Assembly: GCA_040143965.1 (NCBI GenBank)
Contig: JASJQH010006931.1
Span: 1-36,877 of the forward strand
DNA length: 36,877 nucleotides
From: Basidiobolus ranarum
Lineage: Eukaryota > Basidiobolomycota > Basidiobolomycetes > Basidiobolales
Reading direction: 5' to 3'
The notes beneath the pieces were generated by a model. It did no database searches. It saw only the letters and a list, made by a program, of their open reading frames with translations, and was not told the DNA's origin. How positions within the stretch are numbered: the first letter of the stretch is position 1; each line of letters begins with the position of its first letter. The position numbers were made by a program, and so were the translations under genes. Positions 32,016 to 36,877 of this stretch are shown piece after piece.

Positions 32016-33102
32016 AAGCACTCATCGCTACCTTTTGCATGTTCTTGTAATTAATTTATTTTGTCATTTTCATCCATATATATACATGTCGCAAATAATA
32101 AACTTTTCCGATTTTTCTTGATTTCTTTTGCCCTTTTATGGATTTATGATGTTACATTGTGATTGGTGTAATTCGATTGGTGTAATTATAGATCCATCCA
32201 AATTGAACGACGCCTTTCTCTGGAACCAACGATCTAATGACGTAGTGATCGATCACGATTAATTGCTAATCAAGAGTCAGAAATTATCCATTGCAAGGAT
32301 CCAGTGAAAATCAATTGATTAACCTGGGCTTAAATGTATGCAGAAACAAATAAGGCGGCGCTTGACTCAATGTCCAGGGAATATATATATAATAGGTCGA
32401 GTTAGCAAAACGATAACTTGCGCTGTGTTTCAAATAGGCCACTTGGAACGTGCATTTTATTTGCACCGTTACAAGTTTCGCTAGAACACATTCACCCCTC
32501 TTGCTATCAACGTGGCACTGTACATATATCTACTTGGATTAAGAGTTGTAGATCTACATACACAAACCGTAGACGAAAGCCCTTGTAAAGAGCTAGCTTA
32601 AATATCTCTCTAACAAGTATTGATTAATTCTGGAGTCGGTGACCCAATCATATTCCCCGATAGGAGTATTAGTCAATAAACATTGGTTGACAGAATTATG
32701 TAACCTCATACAGATTTTACCAGCTGAAGATATATATTTTGCGCCAATAGGATAAATTTATTGAATCATCATGCCAAGTAAAGATTTGCTCAAATGACTG
32801 TGCGATATTAGTCTTCGTGTTGGGCTGATATGATTTAATGCATACTAAGCATGTGAAAATAGGGTGAATGTAAGCGGGATTTCGATGACATATATATATC
32901 TAGTCACTACTTTCAACAAACCTTAAAAGCTTCATTATAGTTTTTCGAGAATTAAATTAACCTTTACATTGCTCCTCAATAAACTCCTCAATAATCGACT
33001 ACAGAAACATATTTGCTATTTGTCAACCAAATCCTTCTCTCCATAAGATAGTTAGTAGTTTCTTTCCGTTATTACCAATATACTTGACGTATCATACAGA
33101 AG
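32016..33102. other. Intergenic; promoter of the PAQR gene
   Basis: About 1.1 kb with no coding exon, RNA gene or sizeable repeat seen. A TATA-like TATATATATC near 32890-32899 is about 200 bp before the next ATG, so it may or may not be used. The duplicated phrase GATTGGTGTAAT near 32160-32187 is minor. Confidence 0.55.
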
Positions 33103-34462
33103 ATGAGCGCGTACTTTGGTTTTGACGACAAGAAGTTTCATTTTGTAGCTGACATAGACAATAATATTCTCGAGAGAGTAGATGCTGCTTTAGAACTCAT
33201 AGAAAAGAAATACGCCCAATTCGAAGAAACTGGCAGGAAACGTGTGGACGATACAATTAAACGGATAGAGGCCAAGTACAATGAGTTGGAAAGTATCTCT
33301 TTAGCCGAGAAGGTAGACGCAGTCATCAACATCATAGAGGAGAAATGTTTTGAGAAGTGTGTAAACTTTGGGGATTTTTCTCGAAAAACCTTGGAAGATA
33401 CTATCCGTCATATAGAAGAAAGATACGACGAGTTTGAGAAGATTTCTCTACGGGATAGGGTCTTCGATGCTATAAAACATCTTGAAGAGCTCACTCCTGA
33501 GCACTTCATCAAAACCGTCGATTGTTCCGTGGACTATACAGCAGAGGTTACCAAAGCAGCCTTCTATGGAGCTAAACGTCTTTTAAACTATGATGAGCTT
33601 CCTTCACCCTGGCAAGATAACGAATATGTCACTTCAGGGTATGCACCATTTATATAGTGTGTGTCTTGTAATTGATTCTAATGCTCATATTCTTGATAGG
33701 TACCGTTTCCTCTCATCCAAGGCGCAATGCCTTCTGAGTATGCTTCAGATTCACAACCAGACAGGAAATATCTGGTCACATCTGATCGGGGTATTTTTGT
33801 TTAGTTGGCTTGGATACAATACTTTTCAGACACATCTACTGGATGGCTCGTACTTTGATAAACTAGTATTCTTTGTCTTCTTTGCTGCTGCGGCCAAGTG
33901 TCTAATTTGCAGTACTTTGTTCCACACTTTCCAATGTCACTCACATCTGAGTGTTATGCGATGCTCCACCGTGCTAGACTACGTTGGGATTTCACTTCTC
34001 ATTATGGCGTCGGTTCTTGTTGTTGAATATTATGGATTCTACTGTCATCCATTTCTGCGCAACCTCTATACAACGGCTACAGTGACGTTGGGGGTCACCG
34101 GGGTAATAATACCTTGGTTCCGGTGGTTTGATGAGAAAGATTATCGGATCGTTCGTATCATGATATTCTTGCTTATGGGTGCCACTGGGATCGTGCCTTT
34201 TATTCACCTGGTTATGCTCAACGGTTGGGCTGACACTTCCATCTTCATTTACAAATTTGGCCAGTCGCTTAGCTTCTATGCTCTAGGTACTTACCTATAT
34301 GCTAACCATTACCCTGAAAGGCTTTTGCCAGGTGTGTTTGATATCTGGGGTCATTCACATCAAGTCTGGCATCTGTGTGTCATGGGTGGGATTTATTATC
34401 ACTACAAATTCGCCTTAAGTTTTTACCAAAGTAGAGGTAGTTATGGGTGTGGCGGCTACTGA
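33103..34462 (+). CDS. PAQR/Izh-family membrane protein with N-terminal helical repeats
   Basis: Seven-TM protein of the progestin/adipoQ receptor family (yeast Izh; zinc and lipid homeostasis, possible ceramidase-like activity). Two exons (33103-33638, 33700-34462; 61-nt intron) give 432 residues. The PAQR core starts about residue 180: QIHNQTGNIWSHLIG, then STLFHTFQCHS (metal-site His), VLDYVGIS, and at the end FDIWGHSHQVWHLCVMGG with the conserved H-x3-H pair. Residues about 20-160 are not part of the fold. They form about five helical repeats of 22-26 residues, each like RVDDTIKRIEAKYNELE-SIS. Yeast Izh3 also has a long N-terminus, but this regular repeat is worth noting. The C-terminus ends QSRGSYGCGGY, with one Cys near the end. 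Confidence 0.9.
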
Positions 34463-34891
34463 ATCCTCTCTTTTTTAAATCAGACTTCATAGATCTCATA
34501 TATAACCTTCGATGAGCCATATTAATCATCACCCACCTTTGTTTGCTATCAACAATCGTAATAAACCAAATTAATCATCTTTCCATCTTTCCATATACTT
34601 GCAACTGACTAATTGAACTACTATTCATGACTCTAAACTTAACCCTAACCCTACTTCTATTCATGACTCCAAACTTAACCCTACTTCTATTCATGACTCC
34701 AAACTTAACCCTACTTCTATTCATGTTAATGTATGCTAACTGACAAAATCAAATGGTTAAATGCTAACCCAATTAAATTATGTTACGTCTGAGACACCCA
34801 TAAATCATCCAAATTTACCTGATCTCTACTTAGTCAACTACTCTTGTGCTAAACACACCTTTGAGCTCTACCTGTTTCTGTTTTTTAAAGC
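34463..34891. other. Intergenic with telomere-like minisatellite
   Basis: Between the PAQR stop and the YIPF start. Apart from the repeat at 34617-34727 I see no gene. An open frame at 34761-34961 overlaps the true YIPF start in another frame. Confidence 0.65.
34617..34727. repeat. 30-bp minisatellite carrying CCCTAA
   Basis: Unit CTTCTATTCATGACTCC followed by AAACTTAACCCTA, 30 bp. Two full copies at about 34653-34712, a partial third to 34727, and a diverged first copy at 34617-34652 that has one extra CCCTAA, giving TTAACCCTAACCCTA at 34639-34653. Each unit ends in a telomere-type hexamer. It lies 160-270 bp before the YIPF ATG. Confidence 0.88.
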
Positions 34892-36239
34892 ATGTCAAAG
34901 GGTGATTATAACGTTGTTCTTGAGGTGGATAATGTATGTTAAGATATATATATCACGTTGAATAATTTCTCCCGATAACTTACTTACAAAATATTTATCG
35001 CTATAGGATCTTCAATTTCAAGGTACTGAGCAATCCCTCCTCCCAAACCTCGCTTATTGCCTCTCTCATCTAACATATTTTAAAAACACCAAGATTTCCC
35101 CGATACGACTGGAATCGGAGGAGTAGGAAATAGTGATCAAGGTCAATCATCCCAGAAACCTTTTTATTTAATCCCTTTCATTCGTTTTAAACGCATCTCT
35201 TCATTACAACAGGCTACAATAACCCTAATTACTTCAGCAATCCTAGCCAACCAGAGGCACCAACTTCCAATTCTATTTGGAGTGTTGATTACTACAAGCA
35301 ATATTTTAATGTTGATACAAATCAAGTAAGTTTGATGGTCGAAAATATTAAGAGTTGTTTTCTTATGATATTGACTCTGGTGGTCGAAATAGGTTAGTGA
35401 GCGCATGATTCAAAGTCTCATCCCTCTCAAATCAAACTTTCTTGAAGTACTTGGAGACAATCCCGACCTCTATGGTAACGTATTCCCATCTAGATGTTGA
35501 TACAAGTATGTTTTCGATCATCATTAACCGAGTATATCATAACAGGTCCTTTTTGGGTAGCTACTACAGTCATCTTTACTATGTTTATTACCTCTTCTCT
35601 AGCAGAATCCATAGCTTCCTACATTAATGAAGAACCTCACGCATATGACTTTGTTAGTCTATGGTTCGGCACCGTCACTATCTACTCTTATGTATTCTTC
35701 GCCTCTCTAGCTGTATGGGGAGCGACCAAATATTTCGGTTGTCAACCGGTCTTTTTAGAGATTCTCAATATTTATGGCTACGGAATGACTATTTGGATAC
35801 CCGTTTCGGTATTTATTTTAACCAATTCTCAAGTGAAGTGTTGATATCATTTCTAACAGCTGGAATTTAGTTTTTATCTGTTATTCCAAATAACACACTT
35901 CGTTGGATTCTCACTATCATCGGATTCGCGATTTCCGGTAAGTATTAGAATACTTTTGGACGTTGATATATGTATTTATATATATTGACCCATCCACGCA
36001 CTCCCACCCTCATGCACTCATTCTTAATGCTTCTATTCCTTGTAGGCTATTTTATGTGCAAAAATATATATCATATTATCCTTCGATCAGACGCCAAGAT
36101 CACTCGTCTACTCGTCATCGCCATTCTTATCACACACTTCATCGTAGCATGTATCTTTAAAGCCAAGTTCTTCTCATACGCTATTAACTTGAGCGTGTTA
36201 CCAGATGCTGGAAAGAATATTATCGGAATTGGAAATTAA
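34892..36239 (+). CDS. YIPF1/YIPF2-like Yip1-domain Golgi membrane protein
   Basis: Yip1-family proteins are five-TM ER/Golgi proteins that bind Rab GTPases. Eight exons (34892-34933, 35007-35022, 35094-35141, 35213-35325, 35393-35474, 35546-35808, 35871-35937, 36046-36239) sum to 825 nt, 274 residues, in frame. The N-terminus MSKGDYNVVLEVDNDLQFQDF matches the acidic VDDLQFEEF start of animal YIPF1/2. IWSVDYYKQYFNVDTNQV and LGDNPDLYGPFWVATTVIF are the family signatures, followed by five hydrophobic segments and LRWILTIIGFAISGYF. Exon 2 is only 16 nt; it is fixed by the protein match and by splice signals on both sides. Start 34892 is the only ATG that joins to the LQF exon in frame. Confidence 0.9.
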
Positions 36240-36877
36240 ATAGTGGAAGTAGTTAATATATAAATATTCATCTTGTTAAGTGCCAAGAAAAGAATCACAC
36301 TTCTATGGAAATACTTATCGGTTGATCAATCCATGTGGCTTCATATTACTTACCACTTTCATACATCCCCTGATACCGTTGGTCATAGTGATACATATTT
36401 TATATTCCATTCTCAACATTGCTTTCATAATAAACCCCATGAAATCTTTGCGCTACCTTGTTGACATCTATTGCTACTAGTTCATGTTGAAATTAGCATT
36501 GCCTAAACACCTATATAGTCATATATAACTTAGTACTTAGTTATCTTATAATGAACTAAGATAGCATGCATTATTCTCATGAGGAATTTACTTAGAAGTT
36601 CTCAGATATATAGATTTTGATAACTTGTGCTAGAAGCCCCAAACTTTGCACACATGTTCCTGGGACCTTCCTTAACACATTCTATGTGTTTGTTTGGTTA
36701 CATCTTTACAAAACTATAAATGTCAGCTGAATACTCAATAGATCAACAAGTGAAAACCACCAATTTCTCTAATTCTCCAAACCACTTCCAACAGGCTCCC
36801 AAATACTTTAACAGGTTATGAGCCCCAAGCTTGCACTCTCTGTAATGTCTACTTCTCAAATCTATGGAACTTTTCCC
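36240..36877. other. 3' flank of the YIPF gene; no complete gene
   Basis: No convincing exon. A TATA-like CTATAAATG at about 36713-36721 and an ATG at 36845 (MSTSQIYGTFP, open to the window end) could be the start of another plus-strand gene, but 33 bases are too few to support it. Confidence 0.5.

Noticed and set aside
1-36877. Transposons, LTR or virus-like elements, CRISPR arrays, biosynthetic or defence cluster
   Set aside because: I saw no transposase, reverse transcriptase, integrase or capsid-like frame, no terminal repeats and no spaced repeats. The genes present are unrelated housekeeping or surface-protein genes.

Overview
The window looks like nuclear DNA from a fungus, most likely an early-diverging (zygomycete-grade) lineage. 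It is AT-rich. Most genes are cut by many short GT-AG introns (about 40-120 nt), several with CTAAC-type branch sites. The protein set is fungal: a Ugo1-like mitochondrial carrier, KRE9/KNH-type GPI proteins, a PPxY alpha-arrestin and an Izh-type PAQR protein. The secreted RNase T2 resembles the Rhizopus enzyme RNase Rh as I remember it. A PP4R1-type HEAT protein, a cyclin-Q-like cyclin and a cystinosin are easier to place in early-diverging fungi than in most Dikarya. The lineage call is inference. TAA, TAG and TGA all serve as terminal stops, so the genetic code looks standard.

Layout. 1-1944 (-): 5' part of an ABCC transporter, cut by the window edge. 2669-3593 (-): secreted RNase T2 with one in-frame UGA. 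4387-5989 (-): Ugo1/SLC25A46-like carrier with one in-frame UAA. 6372-9689 (+): PP4R1-like phosphatase regulatory subunit. About 9720-15040: a tandem duplication of a 2.6-2.7 kb unit, each carrying a divergent pair (COG4757-type alpha/beta hydrolase on -, KRE9-domain GPI protein on +); the first hydrolase copy is a pseudogene. 15379-15651 (+): small secreted protein. 15820-19390 (-): WD40 propeller plus helical solenoid, unrecognised. 20082-21388 (-): cyclin-Q-like. 21600-26485 (-): DHX29/YLR419W-like helicase with DEVQ in place of DEAH. 27102-27821 (+): two-TM tail protein. 28057-29141 (-): alpha-arrestin. 29948-30324: tiny ORFs. 31236-32015 (+): cystinosin. 33103-34462 (+): PAQR with a repeated-helix N-terminus. 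34892-36239 (+): YIPF1/2-like protein.

There is no operon logic. These are individually transcribed eukaryotic genes, mostly housekeeping: translation, mitochondrial fusion, Golgi and vacuolar membranes, cell wall, phosphatase control. I see no transposon, viral element, CRISPR array, rRNA or tRNA, and no convincing new multi-gene system. The best leads are the duplicated hydrolase/GPI-protein pair, the single in-frame stops in two otherwise intact genes (one at a conserved Cys codon), the DEVQ helicase, the repeat-helix PAQR and the orphan propeller-solenoid protein. All gene models were spliced by eye; exon edges given as numbers were checked for frame, the others are approximate.
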